Shown piece by piece: positions 31,357 to 40,303 of a stretch of 64,000 nucleotides of DNA. How positions within the stretch are numbered: the stretch's first letter is position 1; each line of letters begins with the position of its first letter. The notes under the pieces were generated by a model. It was not told the DNA's origin, made no database searches, and saw nothing but the letters and a program-made list of their open reading frames with translations. This DNA is from Desulfotignum sp032250905 (lineage in GTDB: Bacteria > Desulfobacterota > Desulfobacteria > Desulfobacterales > Desulfobacteraceae), in NCBI GenBank assembly GCA_032250905.1, contig JAVVEQ010000009.1:19234-83233 (forward strand). Direction: 5' to 3'. Both the position numbers and the translations under genes were made by a program.

Positions 31357-32322
31357 ATGACAAACACATCTGATCAGAATCAAGGCACTGCTGACAAAAA
31401 ACGGTTGAGCAAGAAAGATTTTCTTCTTCCGGCACCCAAATCCAGAAATGCCAGTACCAAGGCCCTGGTCAAATCCGACCCCATTCAAAGTTACCTGAAT
31501 GAAATCAACCGGTACCGGCTGCTGACAAGGGAAGAAGAGATCGAGCTGGGCAAGCGTATCCAGGAAGAAGGGGATCAGGAAGCCGCATATATCATGACCA
31601 CATCCAACCTGCGGCTGGTGGTGAAGATCGCCCTGGAATTCCAGCGGATATGGATGCAGAATCTACTGGACCTGATCCAGGAAGGAAACATCGGACTGGT
31701 CCAGGCGGTCAAAAAGTTCGACCCGTATAAAAATGTGAAATTTTCCTATTATGCCTCCTTCTGGATCAAGGCCTATATTCTCAAGTTTATCATGGACAAC
31801 TGGCGGATGGTGAAAATCGGCACCACCCAGGGACAGCGCAAACTGTTTTTCCGATTAAAAAAAGAAAAACAGCTGCTGATCGAACAGGGATTCGATCCCA
31901 AACCCAAACTGCTTTCCGAGCGTCTGGGCGTGTCTGAAAAAGAGGTGGTGGACATGGACCAGCGCCTGGCCAACTGGGATCTGTCCCTGGACGAACCCCT
32001 GAAAAACGATTCCAACACCGAACGGATCGAATTCATCAACACGGAATCAGATTCATCTGAGGACCAGATGGCCAAAAAGGAAATTGAAGACATCCTTCAC
32101 ACCAAGATCAAAAAATTCAAACGTACCCTCAATGACCGGGAACTGGAAATTTTTGAACGGCGTATTTTTTCTGATTCTCCGCTGACCCTTCAGGAAATCG
32201 GGGAAACCTACAACATTTCCAGGGAAAGGGTCCGTCAGATTGAAAATAATATTCTAAAAAAAATGAAGGCTTTTTTCAAAAAAGACATGCCCGATTTCGA
32301 CATGTACGACCATACCCAATAA
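31357..32322 (+). CDS. rpoH: RNA polymerase sigma factor, RpoH (sigma-32) type
   Basis: A 321-residue sigma-70-family factor. Region 1.2 is DPIQSYLNEINRYRLLTREEE; region 2 is TSNLRLVVKIALEF with LLDLIQEGNIGLVQAVKKFDP and FSYYASFWIKAYIL; the RpoH-type box QRKLFFRLKKEK is clear; region 4 holds LQEIGETYNISRERVRQIE. It directs heat-shock or general stress transcription. About 45 disordered residues precede region 1.2. A 22-nt palindrome sits in its promoter region. The TPR lipoprotein gene follows 26 nt downstream on the same strand. Confidence 0.88.
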   Translation: MTNTSDQNQGTADKKRLSKKDFLLPAPKSRNASTKALVKSDPIQSYLNEINRYRLLTREEEIELGKRIQEEGDQEAAYIMTTSNLRLVVKIALEFQRIWMQNLLDLIQEGNIGLVQAVKKFDPYKNVKFSYYASFWIKAYILKFIMDNWRMVKIGTTQGQRKLFFRLKKEKQLLIEQGFDPKPKLLSERLGVSEKEVVDMDQRLANWDLSLDEPLKNDSNTERIEFINTESDSSEDQMAKKEIEDILHTKIKKFKRTLNDRELEIFERRIFSDSPLTLQEIGETYNISRERVRQIENNILKKMKAFFKKDMPDFDMYDHTQ

Positions 32323-32348
32323 CCAACCTCTACAGGGTGATCTATTTC

Positions 32349-34205
32349 ATGACCAAGGCAACGATTCATGTACTCTTTATTTTGATGATCCTTCTGGGTT
32401 TATCCGGATGCAGCCCGATTCAGCACGCCCCTGTGAACCCGGAAACCCCTGAAACCCTTCCGGCCCAGTTGGTTCCGGACCTGCCATCGCCGGACCCTTC
32501 AGTGTCTGATGACACAGTTCCTCCCGGCCCCTGGGTCCAGGATCCCGGAATGTCGGCCCGGTATCATTATCTCACGTTTTTGATACTGCATCGGGAAAAC
32601 CGGTTGGATGACGCGCTGGCAGCCCTTGAGAAAGCCATTGATCTGGACCCCGACGCCTCGTATCTGAAACGGGACCGAATCCGGACATATTTAGGTATGG
32701 GAAATGACGACACCGCACTGTCTCTGGCTGAGTCCCTGGTGAAACAGGATCCAGATAATGTGGAAAACCTGCTCATGCTGGTCCGCCTGAGAAAAGAGGA
32801 TATTCGTGAACCGGAAATGTATCCGCTGTTGGAACGGATTCTGGAACTGGACCCGAAAAACAGGGAAACTTACCTGAGGCTGGGCAAAATTTATATGGAC
32901 AACCAGCAGATTCCGGAAGCCCTGGAACTGTTCACCCGAATGGCAGCCCAGCTGCCCGATTATTATGTGGCTCATTTTTACCTGGGTGAAGCCCATTTTC
33001 TTTCAGGGAATTACAAAGCCGCGGAACAGGCCTTTTTAAAAACCATCGACCTGGAACCGGAACTGATCGAACCCCGACTCCGGCTGGTGGATATGCTTCG
33101 GGATCCGGAAAACCCGGCCGGCGAGTCCGATCCGGACAAACTGCTTGAGCTTTATGAGCAGATCCTTGCCATTGAACCGGAAAATGACCGGGCATTGCTG
33201 GAAACCGCACTGCTGTATCATAAAACCGGACAAACCGATCTGGCGGCGCAACAGTTAGAGGAACTGGGAAAACAGGCCCGGCACAACACCCGACTGCTCA
33301 TGACCGCAGTGGATCTTTATCTGTCGCAGAAACGGTATGCGGATGCCGTGATTGTATTTTCAGGGATGTATCCGGCAGATCCGGACGACGACAACTTCAA
33401 CTTTTTTCTGGGCATGGCATATGAATCCAGCCAGAAGCCTGAAAAGGCCATCGAACATTACCTCAAGGTTTCCCCGGCCCACCCCCAGTACAAAAAAACC
33501 CTTCTGACCATTGGATTTCTATATCGGGAGATCGGTCAGACAGACAAAGCGGTCGCCTTTCTGGAACACCATCATCAACAGTCCCCTGAAGATATCGACA
33601 TTCTCACCTATCTGGCCGCGTTCTATGAAAAAGAAAATCAGCTGGGAAAGGCCATGCGCCTGCTTTCCAAAGGCCTGAAAAATGCGCCGGAAAACACATC
33701 TCTGCTGTTCCGGCTGGGAGCGGTCCAGGACAAAGCCGGTCGCAAGGATGAAAGTATCGCCACCATGAAAGAAGTGATCCGCCTGGATCCGGAAGATGCC
33801 TCGGCACTCAATTATCTGGGCTATACCTATGCGGATCTGGGAATTCATCTGGACCAGGCCGAAACACTCATTCGAAGGGCCCTGGAAATCAAACCCGATG
33901 ACGGTTATATCATTGACAGCATGGGATGGGTCTATTACCAGCAGGGAAAATATGACAAGGCCGTGGATTACCTGGAACGGGCTGCCGAGCTGACCAATGA
34001 TGAGGCCATCATTTCAGCGCACCTGGCTGACGCCTATGTCAAAACCGGACAGACCATCAAAGCGCTGCAAGCCTATCACAAAGCGTTGCTCCATGCCGAA
34101 GAATCAGATACCGATCTCATTTCCCGGGTGACTGGAAAAATAAAATTTCTCGAACAACAGGTCCAGAACCCCCAAGCAGACCACGCTGTCGAACCCCTCC
34201 CATGA
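32349..34205 (+). CDS. TPR-repeat lipoprotein
   Basis: A 618-residue exported lipoprotein. The signal MTKATIHVLFILMILLGLSGC ends in lipobox LSGC. A Pro-rich linker (residues about 25-65) is followed by some 15 tetratricopeptide repeats with the typical spacing of A, G, Y and P residues (for example ALAALEKAIDLDPDAS). It should be anchored in the outer or inner membrane and scaffold protein partners. ATG 32349 is preferred to a GTG four codons earlier. Its end overlaps the LolB-like gene start by 4 nt, suggesting a shared envelope-assembly task. Confidence 0.85.
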   Translation: MTKATIHVLFILMILLGLSGCSPIQHAPVNPETPETLPAQLVPDLPSPDPSVSDDTVPPGPWVQDPGMSARYHYLTFLILHRENRLDDALAALEKAIDLDPDASYLKRDRIRTYLGMGNDDTALSLAESLVKQDPDNVENLLMLVRLRKEDIREPEMYPLLERILELDPKNRETYLRLGKIYMDNQQIPEALELFTRMAAQLPDYYVAHFYLGEAHFLSGNYKAAEQAFLKTIDLEPELIEPRLRLVDMLRDPENPAGESDPDKLLELYEQILAIEPENDRALLETALLYHKTGQTDLAAQQLEELGKQARHNTRLLMTAVDLYLSQKRYADAVIVFSGMYPADPDDDNFNFFLGMAYESSQKPEKAIEHYLKVSPAHPQYKKTLLTIGFLYREIGQTDKAVAFLEHHHQQSPEDIDILTYLAAFYEKENQLGKAMRLLSKGLKNAPENTSLLFRLGAVQDKAGRKDESIATMKEVIRLDPEDASALNYLGYTYADLGIHLDQAETLIRRALEIKPDDGYIIDSMGWVYYQQGKYDKAVDYLERAAELTNDEAIISAHLADAYVKTGQTIKALQAYHKALLHAEESDTDLISRVTGKIKFLEQQVQNPQADHAVEPLP

Positions 34206-34960
34206 AATCTCTGCCCGCCTTTTTGTTCATCTGCCTGATGTCCTTGGCCTGCCTGGCCGGGTGCGGTATTCCACGGCCCCAGACCGACCCTGCCCTGGAT
34301 GCAGCTGCCCTGGCTTTGGCCGAAGGTGTGAGGGATCTGAACCGGGATATCGTAACCAGTAAAGGCCTTGCACATCTGCGTCTGGAAACAACCAGCGGTA
34401 TCCAGACGTTTCAGATGGCCTGGGCCGCCCAGGCCCCGGACCGGCTCCGTCTCACATTCACCGCCCTGGCCAGTCCCATTGAAACCATTGTCGCAGACGG
34501 CAGTCAGGTGATCCTTGTTTCTCATACCGGCCGTCACAGACCACATACCACGACATCCAGTGATCCAGACCTGGAACCCTATACCGGCGTTCCGTTGAAA
34601 CTGTCCGACCTGACCCGCCTGCTTCTCGGACAGATTCCGGTCCAGCGGTTCAGCAATGCCTGGTTTACCTCTGAAGACGCTACAAGGGTTCAACTCCACA
34701 GACGATTTGCCTCAGAGTTTCAGGAACTTATTCTGGCACCAAACCAGCCGATCGAGACGCTTCTCCTGAAAAACAGAGATGATGGGATTCGGTACGAGAT
34801 CCGCTATCATGCGTTTAACAGAATAGACAACCGGCAGATACCGGTAAATCTGACCATTGCCGACGGCAATGGTCAGCAGGCCCGGATTGCCATCAAACGA
34901 TTCTGGGCCAATGTCCCGGTGAAAGAATCGGTTTTCCAGTTGACACCCTTTGGATCATGA
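34202..34960 (+). CDS. LolB-like / DUF4292-type lipoprotein
   Basis: A 252-residue lipoprotein (signal MKSLPAFLFICLMSLACLAGC, lipobox LAGC). The following domain, with LAHLRLETTSGIQTFQMAWAAQAPDRLRL and later VADGSQVILVSHTGR, resembles the half-barrel of LolB/LolA-like proteins, which receive lipoproteins at the outer membrane. Sequence identity to true LolB appears low, so the role is inferred. Its ATG overlaps the upstream TPR gene stop (ATGA), so the two are translationally coupled. In deltaproteobacteria such TPR plus LolB-like pairs are common. Confidence 0.65.
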   Translation: MKSLPAFLFICLMSLACLAGCGIPRPQTDPALDAAALALAEGVRDLNRDIVTSKGLAHLRLETTSGIQTFQMAWAAQAPDRLRLTFTALASPIETIVADGSQVILVSHTGRHRPHTTTSSDPDLEPYTGVPLKLSDLTRLLLGQIPVQRFSNAWFTSEDATRVQLHRRFASEFQELILAPNQPIETLLLKNRDDGIRYEIRYHAFNRIDNRQIPVNLTIADGNGQQARIAIKRFWANVPVKESVFQLTPFGS

Positions 34961-35013
34961 CAATAATAGATGTTGATTTCAACCGTATATCTCTTGCAAG
35001 GAGTACAGGATAA

Positions 35014-35883
35014 ATGATTCACGACAGTGTAGACAAAGCCAAGAAACCCCAGGGGTGTTCCTCCCAGAACAATGAAATGGCACGGAAACAGCAGGAACAG
35101 CAGGCCATGATAAAAGACAACCTGGCCAAAATCAAACACAAGATTTTTGTTCTGTCAGGAAAGGGCGGTGTCGGGAAAAGCAGTGTATCCGCCAACCTGG
35201 CTGCGGTATTGTCCAAAAAAGGATATAAAACCGGTCTCATGGATGTGGATGTCCATGGTCCTTCCATCGCCCAGATGCTGGGAATGACCGAACTGCTGGA
35301 TATTACTCCGGATCAGCAGCGACTGGTTCCCAAGCAGGTGAATGAGAACCTCAAGGTTGTTTCGGTTCAGGCCCTGATGCAGGACAAGGATCAGGCCATC
35401 ATCTGGCGGGGACCGGCCAAAGCCGGTATGATTCAGCAGTTCGTGGGCATGGTGGACTGGGGGGACCTGGATTTTCTGATTATTGACGCCCCGCCGGGTA
35501 CCGGTGATGAGCCCCTGACCGTGGTACAGACCATTCCAGAGGCTCTGGGTGTCATCGTGACCACTCCCCAGGAAGTGGCGTTGGCCGATATCCGCAAATC
35601 GATCTCATTCTGCAAAACCGTGAAACTTAAAACATTGGGCATTGTGGAAAACATGTCCGGGTTCAACTGCCCCCACTGCAATGAACCCATTGATCTGTTC
35701 ATGCATGGCGGGGGTGAAAAAACTGCCAGGGAACAGGGTCTGACTTTCCTGGGATCCATTCCGTTCGATATTGGAGTGGTCGTTTCCGGCGACCAGGGCG
35801 TACCCATCATGTTCCAGGACAAGGAAACCCCTTTCACAAAGGCTTTTTCAACGGTGGTGGACAACATCACCAAACAATTGTAA
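35014..35883 (+). CDS. Mrp/NBP35-family iron-sulfur cluster carrier ATPase
   Basis: A 289-residue P-loop ATPase (ApbC/Mrp). The deviant Walker A GKGGVGKSS is at about residues 50-58, with DVDVHGPS as the following acidic motif. LIIDAPPGTGDEPL is Walker B, and CPHC (about residue 224) supplies the bridging cysteines. It carries [4Fe-4S] clusters to apoproteins in the cytoplasm. An N-terminal extension of about 40 polar residues has a single Cys. It stands 53 nt after the LolB-like gene and 27 nt before the dGTPase gene. Confidence 0.93.
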   Translation: MIHDSVDKAKKPQGCSSQNNEMARKQQEQQAMIKDNLAKIKHKIFVLSGKGGVGKSSVSANLAAVLSKKGYKTGLMDVDVHGPSIAQMLGMTELLDITPDQQRLVPKQVNENLKVVSVQALMQDKDQAIIWRGPAKAGMIQQFVGMVDWGDLDFLIIDAPPGTGDEPLTVVQTIPEALGVIVTTPQEVALADIRKSISFCKTVKLKTLGIVENMSGFNCPHCNEPIDLFMHGGGEKTAREQGLTFLGSIPFDIGVVVSGDQGVPIMFQDKETPFTKAFSTVVDNITKQL

Positions 35884-35910
35884 TCCACCCCTTAACCACC
35901 CGGGACTGCC

Positions 35911-37080
35911 TTGAATGACCGCTTGAAAAAAACCAGGGATTTGCAGCCGCTTCTGAACCAAATCGAACAGAATGCCCTGCGGTCCCTGGCCTGTCCTTCC
36001 AGCTCCGCGGTTCGGAGGCATCCGGAAAAACGATCTCACAACGAATACCGCCAGGCTTTCAGCCAGGATGCCGACCGGATTCTCAATTCCCTGGCCTTTA
36101 CCCGTTACATCGATAAAACCCAGGTGTTTTCCCTGATCCAAAACGATCATCTCACCCACCGGGTCCTGCATGTGCAGCTGCTGTCACGGGTGGCCCGGAC
36201 CATCGGCCGGCACCTGGGTCTCAACCAGGATCTGATCGAGGCGGCAGCCCTGGGCCATGACATCGGCCACCCCCCGTTCGGTCATGATGGAGAACGGTTT
36301 CTCTCGCGGCTCACCCACGCACACCACGCCGGATATTTTCACCACAATGTCCAGAGCATTCAGTTTCTGGACAGCATCGAACGCAACGGCGCCGGATGGA
36401 ATTTAAGCCTCCAGACCCTGGATGCCATTTTATGCCATGACGGGGAAACCCATGATCGCAAACTCTTCCCCCAGGGACCCCGCACGTTTAACGACCTGGA
36501 TAACATGATCCAGACCTTTTGCCGGACCGAACAGATCGGATTTTCTCCCATGACACTGGAAGGATGCGTGGTTCGCATGGCAGACACCATCAGTTATATT
36601 GGCCGGGATCTGGAAGACGGCATCCGGCTGGGCCTGATCACCCGGGACCGGATCCCGGACACCTGCCGCAATATTCTTGGAACCACCAACGGCACCATTG
36701 TGTTCAACCTGGTGACCGACCTGATTGCCAACAGCCTGGATCAGCCGTTCATCGGATTTTCAGATGAGGTGGCCGATGCCCTGGAAACCCTTAAACGGTT
36801 CAATTACCAACATATCTATAAAAACCCTGCCATCAAGCAGCACCTGAAACCCATCGGCATCATTTATGACCATCTGTTTCAACAGTATCTCACGGATCTG
36901 GAAAAGGACAACCGATCCTCTTTCATTTTCACCCAATTTCTGGCCGGCATGTCCGACACATACCGGAACACCCATTCTTCAGCTCAGATCGTCCGGGATT
37001 TCATCTCCGGAATGACCGATTCCTATTTTATCCGCCAGGCACCGGAACAAATGCGGCCCCAGGCAGTGGATCATGTTTGA
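35911..37080 (+). CDS. dGTPase-like HD-domain triphosphohydrolase
   Basis: A 389-residue deoxynucleoside triphosphate triphosphohydrolase (dGTPase type 2 family). HD-domain metal ligands are seen as LTHRVLHVQ (His), AAALGHDIGHPPFGHDGE (HD) and a later VRMADTISYIGRDLED (Asp). RRHPEKRSHNEYRQAFSQDADRILNS is the usual N-terminus of the family. It hydrolyses dNTPs to deoxynucleosides. TTG 35911 is the best in-frame start; no ATG occurs before the conserved region, and the ribosome binding site is weak. It overlaps the UPF0280 gene by 8 nt. Confidence 0.88.
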   Translation: MNDRLKKTRDLQPLLNQIEQNALRSLACPSSSAVRRHPEKRSHNEYRQAFSQDADRILNSLAFTRYIDKTQVFSLIQNDHLTHRVLHVQLLSRVARTIGRHLGLNQDLIEAAALGHDIGHPPFGHDGERFLSRLTHAHHAGYFHHNVQSIQFLDSIERNGAGWNLSLQTLDAILCHDGETHDRKLFPQGPRTFNDLDNMIQTFCRTEQIGFSPMTLEGCVVRMADTISYIGRDLEDGIRLGLITRDRIPDTCRNILGTTNGTIVFNLVTDLIANSLDQPFIGFSDEVADALETLKRFNYQHIYKNPAIKQHLKPIGIIYDHLFQQYLTDLEKDNRSSFIFTQFLAGMSDTYRNTHSSAQIVRDFISGMTDSYFIRQAPEQMRPQAVDHV

Positions 37081-37798
37081 AAACCGGCGCATCTACCGGC
37101 AGCAGCATCACAAACAGGGCCTGACCGCCTTTGAAATAACGGTGCAGGAGACCAACCTGCATATCCAGGCCAACACCGACCTTTCCGGTCCGGCCATCCA
37201 GGCAGTGACCCGGTGCCGGGGGCAGATCCAGGCATATATCAGGCAACACCCTGTATTCAGAACCGCACTGCTGCCCATCGAGGTATCTGACACCGCCCCG
37301 CCCATCATCCGGGAGATGGCACTGGCCACAAGGGCCGCACAGGTCGGACCCATGGCCGCCGTTGCCGGGGCTGTGGCAGAATATACCGGCCGGTATCTGT
37401 TGTCATTTTCTCCGGAAGTGGTGGTGGAAAACGGCGGAGATATTTTTATCTATTCCCGGACCGGCACCCTGCTGACCATCTTTGCCGGCCGATCCCCTTT
37501 CAGCCTGACCACCGGCATACAGATCCCCCGGCAGTCCCATTGCTTTGGTATCTGCACCTCATCCGGGACATTCGGACATTCCCAAAGCTTTGGCAAAGCC
37601 GATGCTGTCATGGTCATGGCCCGGTCCTGCCTGCTGGCGGATGCCGCAGCCACGGGTCTTGCCAATCAGGTGACCACAGGGGATGATATTGCCCCTGCCC
37701 TGGAAACCGGCAAACAGATTTCCGGAGTTCAGGGCCTGGTCATTATCAAGGATACCCGGATCGGGCTGTGGGGCGATTTAAGACTGGTCAAACTCTGA
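37073..37798 (+). CDS. UPF0280 family protein (ApbE-like fold)
   Basis: A 241-residue UPF0280 protein. Typical motifs are MALATRAAQVGPMAAVAGAVAEY, VVENGGDIFIYS and GICTSSGTFGHSQSFGKADAV. The family shares the ApbE (FMN transferase/FAD-binding) fold but lacks proof of activity; it occurs mainly in anaerobes and archaea. It may act in flavin attachment or sulfur metabolism, which is inference from fold and distribution. The start overlaps the dGTPase stop by 8 nt (ATGTTTGA). Confidence 0.9.
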   Translation: MFENRRIYRQQHHKQGLTAFEITVQETNLHIQANTDLSGPAIQAVTRCRGQIQAYIRQHPVFRTALLPIEVSDTAPPIIREMALATRAAQVGPMAAVAGAVAEYTGRYLLSFSPEVVVENGGDIFIYSRTGTLLTIFAGRSPFSLTTGIQIPRQSHCFGICTSSGTFGHSQSFGKADAVMVMARSCLLADAAATGLANQVTTGDDIAPALETGKQISGVQGLVIIKDTRIGLWGDLRLVKL

Positions 37799-37915
37799 CA
37801 TAAACACGGCACGCCTTTTCAGTCGGTTATCCATTCATTGCAATCCCGGGCGTGATCTGGTAAAAACACACTGACTGTCTTTTTAAACACCGCAGGTATC
37901 AGGGTACCACATATT

Positions 37916-39232
37916 ATGGAACGATTATTGGTCATATGCGTTGCCGCAGGAATCGGGACCGCTTTCTATTACTGGTTTTCCTGGATGCTGAAAAAAAACC
38001 GCATGCAGGGCTATGTTCGAACCCATCAATGGCTGCTGCATCCCAATGCCATCTGTTACTGGAGGACCGGACTGGCCCTGGTCGGTTTCTTTCTGTACTT
38101 CTGGACAGAATATCAATCGGCCGCCATCATCATTTTCACCTTTGCCGCCATTATGGACGGGGTGGACGGTCTGGTGGCAAGAGGATGCAATCTGGTCTCC
38201 CGGCTGGGTGAATGGCTGGATCCTCTGTGTGACAAGCTGACGTACCTGCCGCCGCTTCTGGGATTTGCCTATGCCGGCATTATTTCGGTGAAACTGATGT
38301 GGATTCTGGTGGGCATTGAAATATTCGGCCAGTTTGCCGCCCGCAGGCTCCTGACCCTGATGAAGACATCCGTTGCTGCCAACAATTTCGGCAAAATCAA
38401 GGCCATTATCTGTTTCGGCCTGGTGATTTTCTGTGCCCTGTTGGATGCCAACCCCCATATCATCCACATGGGCAACCAGATTCTGCTGGCCTGTATCATT
38501 CTATCGGCTGCCTCCATTGTATTCAAATTTATTCCCAACCGGCTGTATGCGGACATCCTTTCCATGCTTAATTTCTCCTGCGGTCTGGCCAGCCTCGTAT
38601 TGACCTATCACGAATTTTTCGGCCGGGCCGTCATCGTCATTATCATGGGACAGCTGTTCGACCTGTTTGACGGCCGGATGGCGGAAAAACACGGAGGGAC
38701 CAAATACGGCCCTTACCTGGACGACATCGCGGATTTTGTCAGTTTCGGGGTGGCACCCGCCTATATGCTGCTGAAAATCGGCCATTCTTCATGGGCCTGG
38801 ATGTTTGCACTCATCTACATCACCGGCGTGGCATTTCGACTCATCCGTTTTCTGTTTGTAGACAAAAAGCGCACCGACCTGCCCCCGGGAGTATTCAACG
38901 GCCTGCCCTGCCCGGCCGGCGCACTGCTGTTACTGGGTGCCATCCTGCTGGTGCCTGCCCAGTATGTGTGGCCGGTGGTAGTGCTGACTACCGGCCTCAT
39001 GGTGAGCACCCTCCGGTTTGCCCATCTGGGACGTCTGATCCTGAAACAGGTTCCCAAACCAATGTTTTACACCATCAGCGCGGCCATCATCGTGATCATC
39101 GCTTTTGTGCTGAAAACCCGGAACGGGGAAGTGTTCGGAGGCGTCATTCTGGGATCGGTTGTAATTTACATGGTGATCGGCAGGGTGTGTATCCAGAAAG
39201 TCCTGACATCGGAACCTACCACCAGGCACTGA
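37916..39232 (+). CDS. Fused two-domain CDP-alcohol phosphatidyltransferase
   Basis: A 438-residue integral membrane protein with two catalytic units in tandem. The first (residues about 40-205) has a perfect motif D81-xx-DG-xx-AR-x8-G-xxx-D-xxx-D (DGVDGLVAR... LDPLCDK), like phosphatidylglycerophosphate synthase. The second (about 210-370) has DLFDGRMAEKHGG...YGPYLDDIADFVSFGVAP (from D249); FGVAP is typical of phosphatidylserine synthase, but the Arg after Ala is Glu and the spacer is one residue short. About 12 helices are expected. It makes phospholipid head groups from CDP-diacylglycerol. The two products are not known. Confidence 0.8.
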   Translation: MERLLVICVAAGIGTAFYYWFSWMLKKNRMQGYVRTHQWLLHPNAICYWRTGLALVGFFLYFWTEYQSAAIIIFTFAAIMDGVDGLVARGCNLVSRLGEWLDPLCDKLTYLPPLLGFAYAGIISVKLMWILVGIEIFGQFAARRLLTLMKTSVAANNFGKIKAIICFGLVIFCALLDANPHIIHMGNQILLACIILSAASIVFKFIPNRLYADILSMLNFSCGLASLVLTYHEFFGRAVIVIIMGQLFDLFDGRMAEKHGGTKYGPYLDDIADFVSFGVAPAYMLLKIGHSSWAWMFALIYITGVAFRLIRFLFVDKKRTDLPPGVFNGLPCPAGALLLLGAILLVPAQYVWPVVVLTTGLMVSTLRFAHLGRLILKQVPKPMFYTISAAIIVIIAFVLKTRNGEVFGGVILGSVVIYMVIGRVCIQKVLTSEPTTRH

Positions 39233-39638
39233 AAAAAATCACAGCCAGGTACCTCAGACCCTTGCCGATGGCCACCAGGACGATAAACACCTTAAGCCGG
39301 ACATTCATGATGCCTGCCACCAGGGTCAATGGGTCTCCCCCGATCGGCAGCCAGGCCATCAGCAGGGTCCAGATGCCATATCGCTGAAACCAGGCCTGGG
39401 CCCGGGCAATCTGGGCAGGGCTGAAATAAAACCAGACCCGATGCTGGAATCTGAGCAGATATCGCCCCATCCACCAGTTCACCACAGAACCCAGGGTATT
39501 ACCGGTGGTGGCCACCCAAAACAGAAGATATGGATCATGGCCCTGGCGCAGCAGTGCGAACAGCATCACCTCGGAATAAAACGGCAGAATAGTGGCGGCC
39601 AGAAACGCGGACCCAAAGAGCAGCAGGACAGAAATCAT
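39216..39638 (-). CDS. YqaA-type (SNARE-associated/DedA-like) membrane protein
   Basis: A 140-residue membrane protein with four helices. SEVMLFALLRQGHDPYLLFWVATTGNTLGSVVNWWMGRYL and LMAWLPIGGDPLTLVAGIMN are hallmark YqaA/DedA-family patterns; the latter resembles the re-entrant loop of VTT proteins, which move lipids or undecaprenyl-phosphate across the membrane. ATG 39638 follows GGGAGGGGTGGGG and overlaps the GATase stop as ATGA, so it belongs to the amidoligase operon. Its end overlaps the CDP-alcohol transferase gene on the other strand by 17 nt. Confidence 0.85.
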   Translation of the reverse strand: MISVLLLFGSAFLAATILPFYSEVMLFALLRQGHDPYLLFWVATTGNTLGSVVNWWMGRYLLRFQHRVWFYFSPAQIARAQAWFQRYGIWTLLMAWLPIGGDPLTLVAGIMNVRLKVFIVLVAIGKGLRYLAVIFFSAWW

Positions 39639-40303
39639 CCCCACCCCTCCCGGACCAGCCATTTAAAAAGGGCGAACTGCGCCGGTACATAGAACAGATA
39701 TTCCGGATGCCACTGGACCCCGATGATCTTCTGGCCGGTATTTGTCTCCACTGCCTGGATAATGCCGTCCAGATCCCGGCCCACCGTCTGAAGCCCTCTG
39801 CCGGGTTCCCGGATTGCCTGATGATGCAGGCTGTTGACCCGGATGTTCTGTTTCCCGCAGATACGTGCCAGGCGGGCGGCCGGTTCAATTTTGACCTGTT
39901 TGGTGGGCAGCAGTCCCGGCCGATTATAGGTCAGATGTCTCAAAGCCCGGATATCCTGATGCAGGTTGCCGCCCAGCACCACGTTGATGAGCTGGGCACC
40001 CCGGCAGATGCCCAGCAGAGGAATTTTGTGATGCAGGGCATACCGGATCCACCGTATTTCCAGCAGATCCCGGTCCGGATCATATACGACAGGACTGGTG
40101 AGATCCCCAGCATAATGTTCCGGTGAAATATCATTGCCTCCCCCGATAATCAACGCATCCAGGGTTTCATCTGCAGTGCCGTGCCGGGTACTGATACGCA
40201 TGGGAGACGCCCCGGCCAGGTGCAGGGCCGTTCGGGTACACCACCAGGCCGGGGCCCAGCGGCGGGCGGAACCGGTTACGCCAACACGTGGTCGCAAAGC
40301 CAT
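39635..40303 (-). CDS. Class I glutamine amidotransferase-like hydrolase (peptidase C26)
   Basis: A 222-residue PuuD-like enzyme. The triad is visible: nucleophile C100 in LLGICRGAQLINVVLGGNLHQD, and His and Glu in GVQWHPEYLF near residue 200. GGGNDISPEHY is the loop that precedes the active site. PuuD hydrolyses gamma-glutamyl-gamma-aminobutyrate; here the preceding gene is an amidoligase, so the enzyme may cut or supply ammonia to that enzyme's amide product. ATG 40303 is preferred over an ATG seven codons earlier. It overlaps the amidoligase by 28 nt. Confidence 0.88.
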   Translation of the reverse strand: MALRPRVGVTGSARRWAPAWWCTRTALHLAGASPMRISTRHGTADETLDALIIGGGNDISPEHYAGDLTSPVVYDPDRDLLEIRWIRYALHHKIPLLGICRGAQLINVVLGGNLHQDIRALRHLTYNRPGLLPTKQVKIEPAARLARICGKQNIRVNSLHHQAIREPGRGLQTVGRDLDGIIQAVETNTGQKIIGVQWHPEYLFYVPAQFALFKWLVREGWG

